Positions 9,360 through 17,768 of a DNA stretch of 64,000 nucleotides are shown one piece after another. Position numbers and translations under genes: made by a program. Source of the stretch: Halomonas sp. SSL-5 (GTDB lineage Bacteria > Pseudomonadota > Gammaproteobacteria > Pseudomonadales > Halomonadaceae); assembly GCF_030708455.1 (NCBI RefSeq), contig NZ_JAUYWF010000005.1, positions 186,001 through 250,000 of the forward strand, written 5' to 3'. The first letter of the stretch is position 1. Every line of letters begins with the position of its first letter. Under the pieces are notes generated by a model. That model saw only the letters and a program-made list of their open reading frames with translations, searched no databases and was not told the origin of the DNA.

Positions 9360-9748
9360 ACGCCTGGCGGGCCTACGCCGCGGTCGGCCTGGGCAGCGGA
9401 CTGGGCAGCACGCTGCGCCATCAGCTCGGCCTGTGGCTTGCGCCCCCCGACTTTCCCTGGGCGACCCTGGCGGTGAACCTGCTGGGCTCCGGCCTGATCG
9501 CGCTGTTTGCCGCCTATGCGGCGGGCCGGACCCACGGCCGGGTGGCGCGCTGGCAGCCCTTCCTGGTCGCCGGCTTCTGCGGCGGTTTCACCACCTTCTC
9601 GCTGTTCGGCCTCGAGACCCTGGCGATGCTGACCCAGGGCCACCCCGGGACGGCCCTCGGTTATGTGGCGCTGAGCCTGGTGGCCTGGCTCGGCGCCGCC
9701 TGGGTGGGGCATCATGCCGGGCGGCGACTGGGCGAGCGGCGCACCTAG
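9356..9748 (+). CDS. fluC: Fluoride channel subunit, canonical Phe box
   Basis: A second FluC/CrcB paralogue of 130 residues with four membrane helices. It has the conserved Arg region (GSTLRH), Asn in WATLAVNLLGSG, and GFCGGFTTFSLF, so both Phe-box phenylalanines are present. The start overlaps the upstream fluC stop by four bases (ATGA), which implies translational coupling and roughly equal synthesis. The stop overlaps the stop of the convergent aspartate kinase gene by two to four bases. Confidence 0.92.
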   Translation: MNAWRAYAAVGLGSGLGSTLRHQLGLWLAPPDFPWATLAVNLLGSGLIALFAAYAAGRTHGRVARWQPFLVAGFCGGFTTFSLFGLETLAMLTQGHPGTALGYVALSLVAWLGAAWVGHHAGRRLGERRT

Positions 9749-11037
9749 TCCGGGAGGTGCCAGGTAGCCGGGCAGGCGTCGCCGGGGAAGAGCCGCTGGG
9801 CTGTCGTGGCGCTGCATTGTTCGGCGACGATCGGCATGTCGCCGCTCAGCGCCTGCAGCAGGCCGTCGCCGGGATGGCGTACGGTCAGCAGGGTCAGCCC
9901 TTTCTGGCACTCGACCCGGTAGTCCCCTCGCAGGTCGGCCAGCAGCGCGGCGCATCTTTCGGGGTCGTCATCGATGGCCAGGCGCAGGCGCATCGCCTCG
10001 CACGCCAGGAAATTGGCATGCAGCCCGTGGCGCGCCAGGCGGGCGAGCACATCGCCCAGGCAGGCCTCGTCCATGAAGCGGAAGTCCTCGGGGCTGATGT
10101 CGAGCAGGCGCTGGTCGTCGCGCAGGATGCAGGCGGGGCGGCGGTCGCCGTCGCCGGGCTCGGGGCCGATACGGCTGGGCGTGGTCCCGGGCTCCAGGAA
10201 GGAGCGCACGGTAAGCGGGATCCCCTTGCGTTGCAGCGGGGCCAGGGTGCGGGGGTGGATCACCTTGGCGCCGTGCCAGCTCTGCTCCACGGCCTCGGCG
10301 TAGCTCAGGCGCTCGAGCTGGCGGGCGTTGTCGAAGCGCCTGGGGTCGGCGTTGAAGACCCCGGTGACGTCCTTCCAGATGGTCAGCCCCTCGGCATCCA
10401 GGCAGTGGGCCAGGATGGCGCCGCTGAAGTCGGAGCCCTCGCGCCCCAGGGTGGTCATGGCGCCGTCCGCGGTGGCGCCGATGAAGCCCTGGATCAGCAG
10501 CAGCGCCTCCTCCCGGGCGGCCAGCGACCGCAGGCGGCCGCAGGTCTCGCCCCAGTCGATCCCGGCGGCCCGGTGGCGGTCGTCGGTGACGATCAGCTCC
10601 CGGGCATCACACCAGCGGGTGGGCAGGCCGATCTCGTTGAGCCAGGCGGCCACCAGGGTGGTGGAGAGCAGCTCGCCGAAGCCCACGGTCTGGTCGTAGT
10701 GAAAGGCCAGGGACGCCTCGCGGTGGGTGCGGTGGGCGATGTCGAGGGCCTCGAGCAGCCGCTCCAGGTTCTCCGCGGTGGCGGAGCCCGCACCGAACAG
10801 CGCCTGGGCCACGCCGAGGTGATCGTCGCGGATTGCCGCCAGCCGCTGCTGGTAGAGGCTCTGCTGGTCCCCGCGGGCGGCATCGAGCAGCGCCTCCAGG
10901 GCGTTGGTGGTCTTGCCCATCGCCGAGACGACCAGGGCGCGCGGATGGAGGTCGTGGCGGGAGAGCAGCTCGCCGAGGCGACGGATGGCCTCGGCATCCT
11001 GGATCGAGGCGCCGCCGAACTTGTAGATCTCGGACAT
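9745..11037 (-). CDS. Aspartate kinase
   Basis: Phosphorylates L-aspartate to aspartyl phosphate. The N-terminus carries the kinase motif KFGGASIQDAEA; the nucleotide region has LGREGSDFSGAILAHCL and WKDVTGVFNADPR, followed by YAEAVEQSWHGAKVIHPRTL. The C-terminal about 130 residues form a diverged regulatory domain. The ATG at 11037 has AGGGAG seven bases upstream; the 430-residue length matches monofunctional LysC-type kinases. Because it lies beside carboxynorspermidine genes, which consume aspartate semialdehyde, I infer a dedicated role in polyamine supply, though a general role in the aspartate family cannot be excluded. Confidence 0.88.
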   Translation of the reverse strand: MSEIYKFGGASIQDAEAIRRLGELLSRHDLHPRALVVSAMGKTTNALEALLDAARGDQQSLYQQRLAAIRDDHLGVAQALFGAGSATAENLERLLEALDIAHRTHREASLAFHYDQTVGFGELLSTTLVAAWLNEIGLPTRWCDARELIVTDDRHRAAGIDWGETCGRLRSLAAREEALLLIQGFIGATADGAMTTLGREGSDFSGAILAHCLDAEGLTIWKDVTGVFNADPRRFDNARQLERLSYAEAVEQSWHGAKVIHPRTLAPLQRKGIPLTVRSFLEPGTTPSRIGPEPGDGDRRPACILRDDQRLLDISPEDFRFMDEACLGDVLARLARHGLHANFLACEAMRLRLAIDDDPERCAALLADLRGDYRVECQKGLTLLTVRHPGDGLLQALSGDMPIVAEQCSATTAQRLFPGDACPATWHLPD

Positions 11038-11121
11038 CACGGGCTCCCTGTGGCAGTGGCTTTCCCTCACCTTAGAGCCCGCGGCGTCGGCGGTGAAGGG
11101 CCGGCGCGTCGCGCCGGCACG

Positions 11122-11146
11122 AAAAAGCCCCCATGGGGGGCTTCGC
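11122..11146 (-). terminator. Terminator after nspC
   Basis: A GCCCCC/GGGGGC hairpin followed on the minus strand by TTTTTC lies just beyond the nspC stop. A second GC-rich inverted repeat at 11100-11119 follows. It separates nspC from the downstream aspartate kinase, which therefore probably has its own promoter within 11038-11121 or is reached by read-through. Confidence 0.7.
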
Positions 11147-11171
11147 GAGGCGGATGGCAGGGCGGGAAGGC

Positions 11172-12350
11172 TCAGCTCAGCCGTTGCATGTAGTCCACAT
11201 AGCCGAAGGTGCGCACCGTGCGTACCGCGCGGCTCGTCGCGTCGATGCGGCAGATCGAGGGCAGGCGAATGCCGTTGAAGGTGGTGGTCTTGACCATGGT
11301 GTAGTGGGCCATGTCGGTGAACACCAGGCGGTCGCCGATGGCGAGGGGCGCGTCGAAGCTGTACTCGCCGACGATATCGCCGGCCAGGCAGGTCTGGCCG
11401 CCCAGGCGGTAGCTGTGGGCCTTCGCGCCGGGCTGGCCGGCACCGATGATCTCCGGCCGGTAGGGCATCTCCAGCACGTCGGGCATATGCGCGGTGGCCG
11501 AGGTGTCGAGGATGGCGATGGGGCCGTCGTTGTCGACGATATCCAACACCGTGCACACCAGGTAGCCGGTATTCAGCGCGATCGCCTCGCCCGGCTCCAG
11601 GTAGACCTCGAGGTGCGGATGGCGTGCCTTGAAGTCGCGGACCACCCGCACCAGCCGCTCGACGTCGTAGTCGTCGCGGGTGATATGGTGGCCGCCACCA
11701 AGGTTCATCCACCGCATGCCGGCGAGGTACTGGCCGAACTTCGCCTCGAAGGCCGCCAGGGTCGCCTCCAGGGCGTCGCTGTTCTGTTCGCACAGGGCGT
11801 GGAAGTGCAGCCCCTCGAGGCCCTCCAGGTCCCCGGGCTCGAGGTCCGCGGCGCGGGTTCCGAGCCGCGAGCCGGGGGCGCAGGGGTCGTAGAGGGGCAC
11901 GTCGCCGGTGGAGTGCTCCGGGTTGACGCGCAGGCCGCAGGAGACCCGGCGCGGCGCCGCCGCGATCGTCTCGCGGAAGTGCCGCCACTGGCCCGGGGAG
12001 TTGAAGCTGAGGTGGTCGGCGTAGCGCAGCACCACGCTCATCTCCTCCTCGGTGAAGGCCGGCGAGTAGCAGTGCACCTCGCCGCCGAAGGTCTCGGCGC
12101 CCAGGCGCGCCTCGTCCTGGCCACTGGCCGTGGTGCCCACCAGGTACTGGCGCACCAGCGGGAAGGTGTCCCACATGGCGAACCCCTTCAGCGCCAGCAG
12201 CACCTTCGCGCCGCTCGCCGCCTGGACCCGGCCGAGCAGCTCCAGGTTGCGGCGCAGCAGGGCGTCGTCCACCACATAGGCGGGCGAGGGGCAGGCCCTA
12301 ACGTCGAAATCGAGCTCGCCGTCCAGGCCGTGGGTGAGTGCCTTCGCCAT
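11172..12350 (-). CDS. nspC: Carboxynorspermidine/carboxyspermidine decarboxylase
   Basis: PLP-dependent, alanine-racemase-fold decarboxylase that releases CO2 from carboxy(nor)spermidine to give (nor)spermidine. The PLP lysine is in VLLALKGFAMW, substrate and cofactor segments include LHFHALCEQNSD, NLGGGHHI and EPGEA, and the C-terminal catalytic region has LGGQTCLAGD. Length is 392 residues, normal for CANSDC. It starts three bases after the stop of the partner dehydrogenase gene, so the two are surely co-transcribed. Confidence 0.93.
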   Translation of the reverse strand: MAKALTHGLDGELDFDVRACPSPAYVVDDALLRRNLELLGRVQAASGAKVLLALKGFAMWDTFPLVRQYLVGTTASGQDEARLGAETFGGEVHCYSPAFTEEEMSVVLRYADHLSFNSPGQWRHFRETIAAAPRRVSCGLRVNPEHSTGDVPLYDPCAPGSRLGTRAADLEPGDLEGLEGLHFHALCEQNSDALEATLAAFEAKFGQYLAGMRWMNLGGGHHITRDDYDVERLVRVVRDFKARHPHLEVYLEPGEAIALNTGYLVCTVLDIVDNDGPIAILDTSATAHMPDVLEMPYRPEIIGAGQPGAKAHSYRLGGQTCLAGDIVGEYSFDAPLAIGDRLVFTDMAHYTMVKTTTFNGIRLPSICRIDATSRAVRTVRTFGYVDYMQRLS

Positions 12351-12353
12351 GAC

Positions 12354-13553
12354 TCAGGCCAGCGGGTCGTGGTCGGGGTCGAGCTCGACCATCTGCCACG
12401 GCAGGCCCATCTCGCCGATGCGCTCCATGAAGGGGTCGGGGTCGAGCTGCTCGACGTTGAACACGCCATCGCCCTTCCAGATCCCTTCCAGCATCAGCAT
12501 GGCGCCGGTCACCGCCGGCACGCCGGTGGTGTAGGAGATCGCCTGGGATTGCACCTCGCGGTAGCAGGCCTCGTGGTCGCAGATGTTGTAGATGTACACC
12601 TTGCGGCGCTGTCCATCCTTGATGCCGTCGAGGATCACGCCGATGTTGGTCTTGCCCTTGGTGCGCGGCCCCAGCGACGCCGGGTCGGGCAGCACCGCCT
12701 TGAGGAACTGCAGCGGCGAGATCTCGCAGCCGTTCACCTCGATCGGCTCGATGCGGGTCATGCCGACGTTCTCGAGCACCTTCAGATGGGTGATGTACTT
12801 GTCGGAGAAGGTCATCCAGAAGCGGATGCGCTCCAGGCCCTTGATGTTGCGGCTGAGGGACTCGAGCTCCTCGTGGTAGAGCAGGTAGAGGTCCTTCTCG
12901 CCGATGCCGTCGAAGTCGAAGGTGCGCTTCTCGGCCAGCGGCGCGGTCTCCTTCCACTCGCCCTTCTCCCAGTAGCGGCCATTCGCGGTGATCTCGCGAA
13001 TGTTGATCTCCGGGTTGAAGTTGGTGGCGAAGGGGTAGCCGTGGTCGCCGCCGTTGGCATCCAGGATATCGATGCGCTGTATCTCGTCGAACAGGTTCTT
13101 CTGGGCGTAGGCGCAGTAGATGTTGGTCATGCCCGGGTCGAAGCCGCAGCCCAGGGTGGCCATGTTGCCGGCCTTGGCATAGCGATCCTGGAAGGCCCAC
13201 TGCTCCTTGTACTCGAACTTGGCCTCGTCGGGGTGCTCGTAGTTGGCGGTGTCCAGGTAGGGCACGCCGGTGCGCAGGCACGCCTCCATGATGGTCAGGT
13301 CCTGATAGGGCAGGGCCACGTGGATCAGCACGTCGGGCTGGAACGACTCGATCAGCGCGACCAGTTCATCGACGCTGTCGGCGTCCACCCGGGCGGTCTG
13401 GATCGGGCGATCCAGCTGGGCGGCGATCGCCTTGCACTTCTCTTCGTTGCGGCTGGCCAGCAGGATCTCGCTGAAGACCTCGGGATGCTGGGCGCACTTG
13501 TGAGTGACGACACCGCCGACGCCGCCGGCGCCGATAATCAGGACTTTGCTCAT
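12354..13553 (-). CDS. Carboxynorspermidine synthase, saccharopine dehydrogenase-like
   Basis: NADPH-dependent enzyme that condenses aspartate semialdehyde with diaminopropane or putrescine to carboxynorspermidine or carboxyspermidine. A Rossmann dinucleotide motif opens the protein (VLIIGAGGVGGVV). It continues with the saccharopine-dehydrogenase-family regions LDTANYEHPDEA and GCGFDPGMTN. The 399-residue length fits CANSDH. Assignment as CANSDH rather than a lysine-pathway saccharopine dehydrogenase relies on the adjacent nspC. Upstream, 13554-13867 is non-coding. Confidence 0.92.
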   Translation of the reverse strand: MSKVLIIGAGGVGGVVTHKCAQHPEVFSEILLASRNEEKCKAIAAQLDRPIQTARVDADSVDELVALIESFQPDVLIHVALPYQDLTIMEACLRTGVPYLDTANYEHPDEAKFEYKEQWAFQDRYAKAGNMATLGCGFDPGMTNIYCAYAQKNLFDEIQRIDILDANGGDHGYPFATNFNPEINIREITANGRYWEKGEWKETAPLAEKRTFDFDGIGEKDLYLLYHEELESLSRNIKGLERIRFWMTFSDKYITHLKVLENVGMTRIEPIEVNGCEISPLQFLKAVLPDPASLGPRTKGKTNIGVILDGIKDGQRRKVYIYNICDHEACYREVQSQAISYTTGVPAVTGAMLMLEGIWKGDGVFNVEQLDPDPFMERIGEMGLPWQMVELDPDHDPLA

Positions 13554-13867
13554 GGGTAGGAATCCAGAACGGGAAATGTCAACAGTAGGGTCTTATCGGT
13601 AGTGGGCCGCCACAGCGCACCCCGACCCGATGCCACCCCGGTCTTGGCCTCGCCCGGCCGCCCCGCAGAGGGGCTGGCGAGTGGGTGCCGATGATGGCGC
13701 CCCTTGAGGCTGGCCGCAAGCGGTTTTCGCGTCAAGCCTGCGACCTTGGTCGTAGCGTTGCTGCCGATGCCTTCGAGGCTTCTCTGCCCGCCGTTTTGCG
13801 TGAAGAAGCCGTCCATAGCAAGGCGCCACGGGGCGGAATCGCCCCGTGGCGCAGCGGGTGCCGAGCC
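13554..13867. other. Non-coding interval with a long hairpin
   Basis: No convincing gene is present in these 314 bases. It should carry the promoter of the CANSDH gene near 13560-13620. A perfect 13-bp stem, 13823-13835 against 13840-13852 with a GAAT loop, lies just past the amidohydrolase stop on the minus strand. It probably acts as a terminator or RNA-stabilising structure despite lacking a T-run. Confidence 0.55.
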
Positions 13868-15037
13868 TCAGCCCTGCTTGGGCAGGTAGCCCTCGGTGAG
13901 GGCCACCCAGTAGGCCGCGCCGATGGGCAGGATCTCCGGGTTCAACACGTACTCCGGGTGGTGGACGAAGGGGGTGTCGCCGTTACCCAGGAAGCAGTAG
14001 GTGCCCTTCTGCTGCTGCAGCATGAAGGCGAAGTCCTCGGAGCCCAGGTAGGTGGGGCCCTCCTCGAACACCAGCTCCTCGCCGAAGGCCTCACGGGCGA
14101 TGGCGGCCGCCTTGCGGGTCTCCTCGGGGTCGTTGGTGAGCACCGCACCCGGCACGCCCTCGCGGATCTCGGAGGTGCAGCCGAAGGATTCGCTCTGCTG
14201 CTGGATCAGGCGGCGGATGTTGCCCAGCACCATCTCGCGATCCTCTGGGGTGGTGGTGCGGATCGAGAGGCGCAGGATGGCGCTGTGAGCGATCACGTTG
14301 CCGGCCTGGCCAGACTGGAAGGCGCCCACGGTGACCACGGCGCGGTGGGCGGGGGCCACGTTGCGGGCGACGATGGTCTGCAGCGCCATCACCAGCGAGG
14401 AGCCGGCGACCACCGGGTCGATGGCATGCTCGGGGAAGGCGCCGTGACCGCCCTTGCCGGTGATCTCCACCTCCCAGTTGTCCACCGCGGCCATGGTGTC
14501 GCCTTCCGTGAAGTAGAGCTTGCCGAGCTCCAGTCCGGGCATGTTGTGCATGCCGAACACGGCGTCCATCGGGAAGCGCTCGAACAGGCCGTCGGCGATC
14601 ATCGCCGGGCTGCCCTCCATGGTCTCCTCCGCCGGCTGGAAGATCAGGTGCACGGTGCCGTCGAAGTTGCGGGTCTCGGCCAGCTGCCTGGCGGCGGCCA
14701 GCAGCATGGTGGTATGGCCGTCATGGCCGCAGAGGTGCGAGACGCCGGCGGTTTCCGAGCGATAGTCCAGGTCATTGCTTTCCTGGATCGGCAGGGCGTC
14801 GAAGTCGGCGCGCAGCCCGATGGCTCGGTCGCTGTCGCCGACCTTCAGCGAGGCGACGATGCCGTGCTTGCCGACGCCGGTCTCGATCTCATAGGCGCCC
14901 AGGCTGCGCAGGGTCTCCTCGATGTACTTGGCGGTCTGTGACTCCTGCATGGAAAGCTCGGGGTGACGGTGGAGATGCTCGAACCACTCGCGGAGCTGGG
15001 TTTCGTTCTGCTTGATTTCCTTGACGATGGCATTCAT
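13868..15037 (-). CDS. M20-family amidohydrolase
   Basis: Zinc metallopeptidase-fold hydrolase of the M20D group (hippurate, indole-acetyl-amino acid and N-acyl amino acid hydrolases). Visible motifs are LHRHPELSMQE near the start, the metal region SHLCGHDGHTTMLL, the glutamates of FQPAEETMEG, GKGGHGAFPEH and LGSEDFAFM. Length of 389 residues is typical. No signal peptide is seen, so it is cytosolic. It follows the MFS transporter by 82 bases on the same strand and may be co-transcribed, suggesting import and hydrolysis of a conjugate. The true substrate cannot be told from sequence. Confidence 0.88.
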   Translation of the reverse strand: MNAIVKEIKQNETQLREWFEHLHRHPELSMQESQTAKYIEETLRSLGAYEIETGVGKHGIVASLKVGDSDRAIGLRADFDALPIQESNDLDYRSETAGVSHLCGHDGHTTMLLAAARQLAETRNFDGTVHLIFQPAEETMEGSPAMIADGLFERFPMDAVFGMHNMPGLELGKLYFTEGDTMAAVDNWEVEITGKGGHGAFPEHAIDPVVAGSSLVMALQTIVARNVAPAHRAVVTVGAFQSGQAGNVIAHSAILRLSIRTTTPEDREMVLGNIRRLIQQQSESFGCTSEIREGVPGAVLTNDPEETRKAAAIAREAFGEELVFEEGPTYLGSEDFAFMLQQQKGTYCFLGNGDTPFVHHPEYVLNPEILPIGAAYWVALTEGYLPKQG

Positions 15038-15090
15038 GTCTCTTTCCTCTTCGATCTATATTCGATTGAAGCAACAGTCGGTTGATGCTC

Positions 15091-15108
15091 GCCGGCCGCT
15101 CGGCCGGC
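15091..15108. repeat. GC-rich palindrome between MFS and M20 genes
   Basis: GCCGGCCG (15091-15098) and CGGCCGGC (15101-15108) form a perfect 8-bp stem around CT. There is no T-run on the minus strand, so it may only attenuate expression from the MFS gene into the hydrolase gene. Confidence 0.5.
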
Positions 15109-15119
15109 GGGCAGAGGTG

Positions 15120-16580
15120 TCAGGCCTTGTCCGCCGGGCGACCCTTGGGGATGGTCAGCACGATGGAGGCGATGGCGACCAGCAGCATGATCAGCATGAC
15201 CAGCAGGGCGAAGAAGGCGCCTTCCCGCGAGGCCAGGTTGGCCTGATTGCCGACGAAGCTGATCACCCCTTCGATCCAGCGCACGCCGGCGTTGTTGCCC
15301 GCGATGGCGGTGTAGATCGCCGAGGCGATCGCCACGCCGAAGGAGGCGCCCATGGAGGAGGCCATCTTGTAGATGCCGGCGCCGGCACCGGACTGGTCGG
15401 CGGGCAGGTTGGAGAGCGCGGCATCGGTGGAGGGGGTGGCGTAGAAGGCCAGGCCGACGCCGAACAGCGAGAAGGCGATCACGGCGAGGATCTTGTAGCT
15501 GCCCAGCATCAGGTTGGTGGGCATCAGCAGCACGATGGCCATGCCGACGATATAGCAGCCCCACAGCATCGGCTTGCGCGGGCCGAAGCGCTGCAGCAGC
15601 TTCTCACCGACGCGGATGAAGGCGAGGATGGAGATCGCGTAGCCCAGGGTCAGCAGGCCGGCCTGCTGGGCCGAGATACCGCCGCCCTGCTGCAGGACCA
15701 GCATGGCGACGATGATGATGCCCGCGGTGGCATTGAGCAGCATGTTGGAGATGGTAGCGCCGGTGTAGGTGCTGTTGCGGAACAGGCGGAACTGGACGAA
15801 GGCATTGGGATTGCCGGCTTCGACCTTGAAGAAGATGGCGCCGAACACGAAGACGATGGCCATCAGGCTCAGCGAGGCCATGCTGGTCCAGCCGAACGCG
15901 CTGCCCTGGGTGGCGAGCACCTGGAGCGCGACCATGGTCACCATGAAGGTGATCACGCCCACCAGGTCGAACTTGTAGGCGCCCTTGTTCTCGGCCTTGG
16001 ACTCCGGGGTGCCACGCACCATCAGCATGCCCACCACGGAGAGGGCGGCGGCGATGATGAAGATCCAACGCCAGCCCACATTCTGCGCCATCAGGCCGCC
16101 GAACAGGGCGGCAAAGCCGGAGCCGCCCCAGGAGCCCATGGACCAGTAGGAGATGGCGCGCTGGCGGCCGGCGCCTTCCCAGTACTCCTTCACCAGCGCC
16201 AGGGACGCCGGCATGATGAAGGCGCCAGAGAGGCCCTGGCAGACGCGACCCACCATCAGGAAGCTGCTGCCCAGCGAGCCCGAGGGGGCCAGGCCGATCA
16301 GCAGCGAGCCGACGATGGAGAAGATGAAGCCCCACATCACCGTCTTGACGCGGCCGATGCGGTCGGCGAGGCCGCCGACGACGACGATGAAGATGCCCGA
16401 GAAGAGTGCCGTGATCGACACCGCGATATTCATGAGATTCTGTTCGACCCCCAGGTCGGCGGCCATGGTGGGGGCGATATTGAGAGTGGTCTGGGCGAAC
16501 AGCCAGAAGGCCAGGACGCCCAGGATGATGCCGAACAGCAGTCTGTCGGTACCCTGGTAGGTGGTAGCGGGTTGGGTCAT
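15120..16580 (-). CDS. MFS transporter, DHA2-type (14 helices)
   Basis: Inner-membrane secondary transporter of 486 residues with about 14 hydrophobic helices, the DHA2 drug:H+ antiporter pattern. The loop after helix 2 reads GGLADRIGRVKTVMWG, the MFS signature, and motif C-like glycines occur around SMGSWGGSGFAALFGG. A cytoplasmic loop with an acidic/lysine stretch separates helices 6 and 7. It is divergent from a MarR gene, with two operator-like palindromes between them, so MarR repression is likely. The substrate is unknown. Confidence 0.9.
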   Translation of the reverse strand: MTQPATTYQGTDRLLFGIILGVLAFWLFAQTTLNIAPTMAADLGVEQNLMNIAVSITALFSGIFIVVVGGLADRIGRVKTVMWGFIFSIVGSLLIGLAPSGSLGSSFLMVGRVCQGLSGAFIMPASLALVKEYWEGAGRQRAISYWSMGSWGGSGFAALFGGLMAQNVGWRWIFIIAAALSVVGMLMVRGTPESKAENKGAYKFDLVGVITFMVTMVALQVLATQGSAFGWTSMASLSLMAIVFVFGAIFFKVEAGNPNAFVQFRLFRNSTYTGATISNMLLNATAGIIIVAMLVLQQGGGISAQQAGLLTLGYAISILAFIRVGEKLLQRFGPRKPMLWGCYIVGMAIVLLMPTNLMLGSYKILAVIAFSLFGVGLAFYATPSTDAALSNLPADQSGAGAGIYKMASSMGASFGVAIASAIYTAIAGNNAGVRWIEGVISFVGNQANLASREGAFFALLVMLIMLLVAIASIVLTIPKGRPADKA

Positions 16581-16722
16581 GACGACGATCCTCGATTGGC
16601 TCGCTCAAGGCTGTGCCGGTGCCGGTACAGCCACGAAGGAGCAGTGAAGGGAGCGAGTCGGGTGTTTCGGCTCGAACCGGGCTGCTCTTGGGATCAGATT
16701 AAGATAGTTGCCGATTGAGAGC

Positions 16723-16738
16723 ATTGACATGGGTCAAT
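16723..16738. promoter_or_regulatory. Operator-like inverted repeat, MFS/marR interval (site 1)
   Basis: ATTGAC and GTCAAT arms flank ATGG. On the minus strand the site overlaps a possible -35 (TGTCAA) that stands 17 bp before TATCTT, so binding here would block the MFS promoter. MarR-family control is inferred from the divergent neighbour. Confidence 0.5.
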
Positions 16739-16755
16739 TAACCCGCAGGCCACTA

Positions 16756-16770
16756 TGCCTATCATAGGCA
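16756..16770. promoter_or_regulatory. Operator-like inverted repeat, MFS/marR interval (site 2)
   Basis: TGCCTAT and ATAGGCA form a perfect 15-bp palindrome around a single C, about 85 bases upstream of the marR start. Its sequence differs from site 1, so the two may bind different proteins or only one may be genuine. Confidence 0.5.
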
Positions 16771-16853
16771 GTATCCATACGATGCGCCGCACGCTGCCAA
16801 TGTGGACATCGCCATGTCGCGAGTGTCGTAAAAAAAGATCGAGGAGGAAGGGG

Positions 16854-17399
16854 GTGGAAAAGCCATTCAGTCGCGAGAGGTTGACCTTTCGTCTAGATAT
16901 TCTGGCCCAGGAGGCGATTCGCGCCAACGATGATATCTTCCAGGCCCGTGCAGGCCTCAAGGTTCACGAGGTGCGGGTGCTGCGGATCATCGGCCAGCAC
17001 CCGGGCATCACCTTCGTCGAGCTCTCCCGTCAGGCCCGCATGGAGCGCAGCCTCACGTCACGCATCATCCAGCGGCTGATCAAGCAGGAGCTGGTGAGGC
17101 GTGAGAACGACCCGGCGGATGCGCGTCGCTTTCGCCTCTTCACCACCCCGGAGGGCGACGCCAAGCGCGAGGTGGCCAGGCGGCTATCGGACGACCTCGA
17201 GCAGGTGCTGCTGGCCCCCCTTGAGACCACCGAGGCGCACCAGCTGGATGCTCTGCTGGAGCGCCTGGCGGCATGGATTCGCTCGGAGGCGTACGAGCAG
17301 AAGCTGGCGGCCTTCGAGAGCGGCGTCGATGGCGAGCCTGGCCACCAGGATGGCGCGATGCGTGGTGGGTCCCGAGGCAAGCCAGGCTCGGTGGACTGA
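16854..17399 (+). CDS. MarR-family transcriptional regulator
   Basis: A 181-residue winged-helix regulator. The helix-turn-helix region reads ITFVELSRQARMERSLTSRIIQRLIKQ in two adjacent parts, followed by the wing RRENDPADARRFRLFTTPEG, with the Asp-Arg-type DPADARR motif of MarR proteins. The GTG at 16854 is preferred because a strong GAGGAGG lies just upstream. Open frame further upstream to 16755 runs through the operator-like region and is unlikely to be translated. Divergent orientation suggests it controls the MFS/M20 pair; it could also influence the tor operon downstream. Confidence 0.88.
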   Translation: MEKPFSRERLTFRLDILAQEAIRANDDIFQARAGLKVHEVRVLRIIGQHPGITFVELSRQARMERSLTSRIIQRLIKQELVRRENDPADARRFRLFTTPEGDAKREVARRLSDDLEQVLLAPLETTEAHQLDALLERLAAWIRSEAYEQKLAAFESGVDGEPGHQDGAMRGGSRGKPGSVD

Positions 17400-17435
17400 T
17401 GATATCGCCAAGTATCATATCTAAGTAGAGCTTTC

Positions 17436-17449
17436 TTGATGAATGTCAT
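17436..17449. promoter_or_regulatory. Weak FNR/ANR-like site upstream of torE
   Basis: TTGAT-GAAT-GTCAT matches the left half of the FNR consensus TTGAT-N4-ATCAA exactly and the right half at three of five positions. Anaerobic control would suit a TMAO reductase operon, but one imperfect site is thin evidence. Confidence 0.3.
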
Positions 17450-17504
17450 GGCTATTCCCCGGCAGGCTGTTACCTTCTGCGTATTCATCGATTCGGCGTT
17501 ATGA

Positions 17505-17524
17505 GCATGCGCGCTGGCGCATGC
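17505..17524. promoter_or_regulatory. Inverted repeat upstream of torE
   Basis: GCATGCGC and GCGCATGC form a perfect 8-bp inverted repeat around GCTG, about 35 bases before the torE start. It could be an operator or a 5'-UTR hairpin. No TorR-box (CTGTTCAT-type) array is recognisable nearby. Confidence 0.4.
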
Positions 17525-17558
17525 CGACTTTGTGTTGGCTGACCTGTGAGGGGGCAAT

Positions 17559-17741
17559 ATGGCAGAGGTCAAGAGCGAGAACGAAACGGGCTCCGGTGGC
17601 AAGCGGCGAGAGTGGCTGGCCTTTCTGTTCGTCACGGCGGTCGTCGTGCCACTGCTGACCATTGCCGTCGTGGGCGGCTATGGCTTCGTGGTGTGGATGC
17701 TGCAGGTCTTCGTGCTGGGCCCGCCCGGACATGGCGGTTAA
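17559..17741 (+). CDS. torE: TorE/NapE-family small membrane protein
   Basis: A 60-residue protein with a charged N-terminus (MAEVKSENETGSGGKRREW) and a single membrane helix of about 28 residues, the pattern of the NapE/TorE family. These small subunits accompany periplasmic molybdoenzyme operons; their role is not established. AGGGGG lies just upstream of the ATG. It is first in torE-torC-torA-torD, 27 bases before torC. Confidence 0.85.
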   Translation: MAEVKSENETGSGGKRREWLAFLFVTAVVVPLLTIAVVGGYGFVVWMLQVFVLGPPGHGG

Positions 17742-17768
17742 GCCCCTACTGAACAAGAGAGACGAGTC

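Noticed and set aside
17400..17558. TorR boxes upstream of torE
   Set aside because: Only isolated ATTCAT-like hexamers occur (for example around 17483 and, inverted, 17440). There is no set of CTGTTCATAT decamers.
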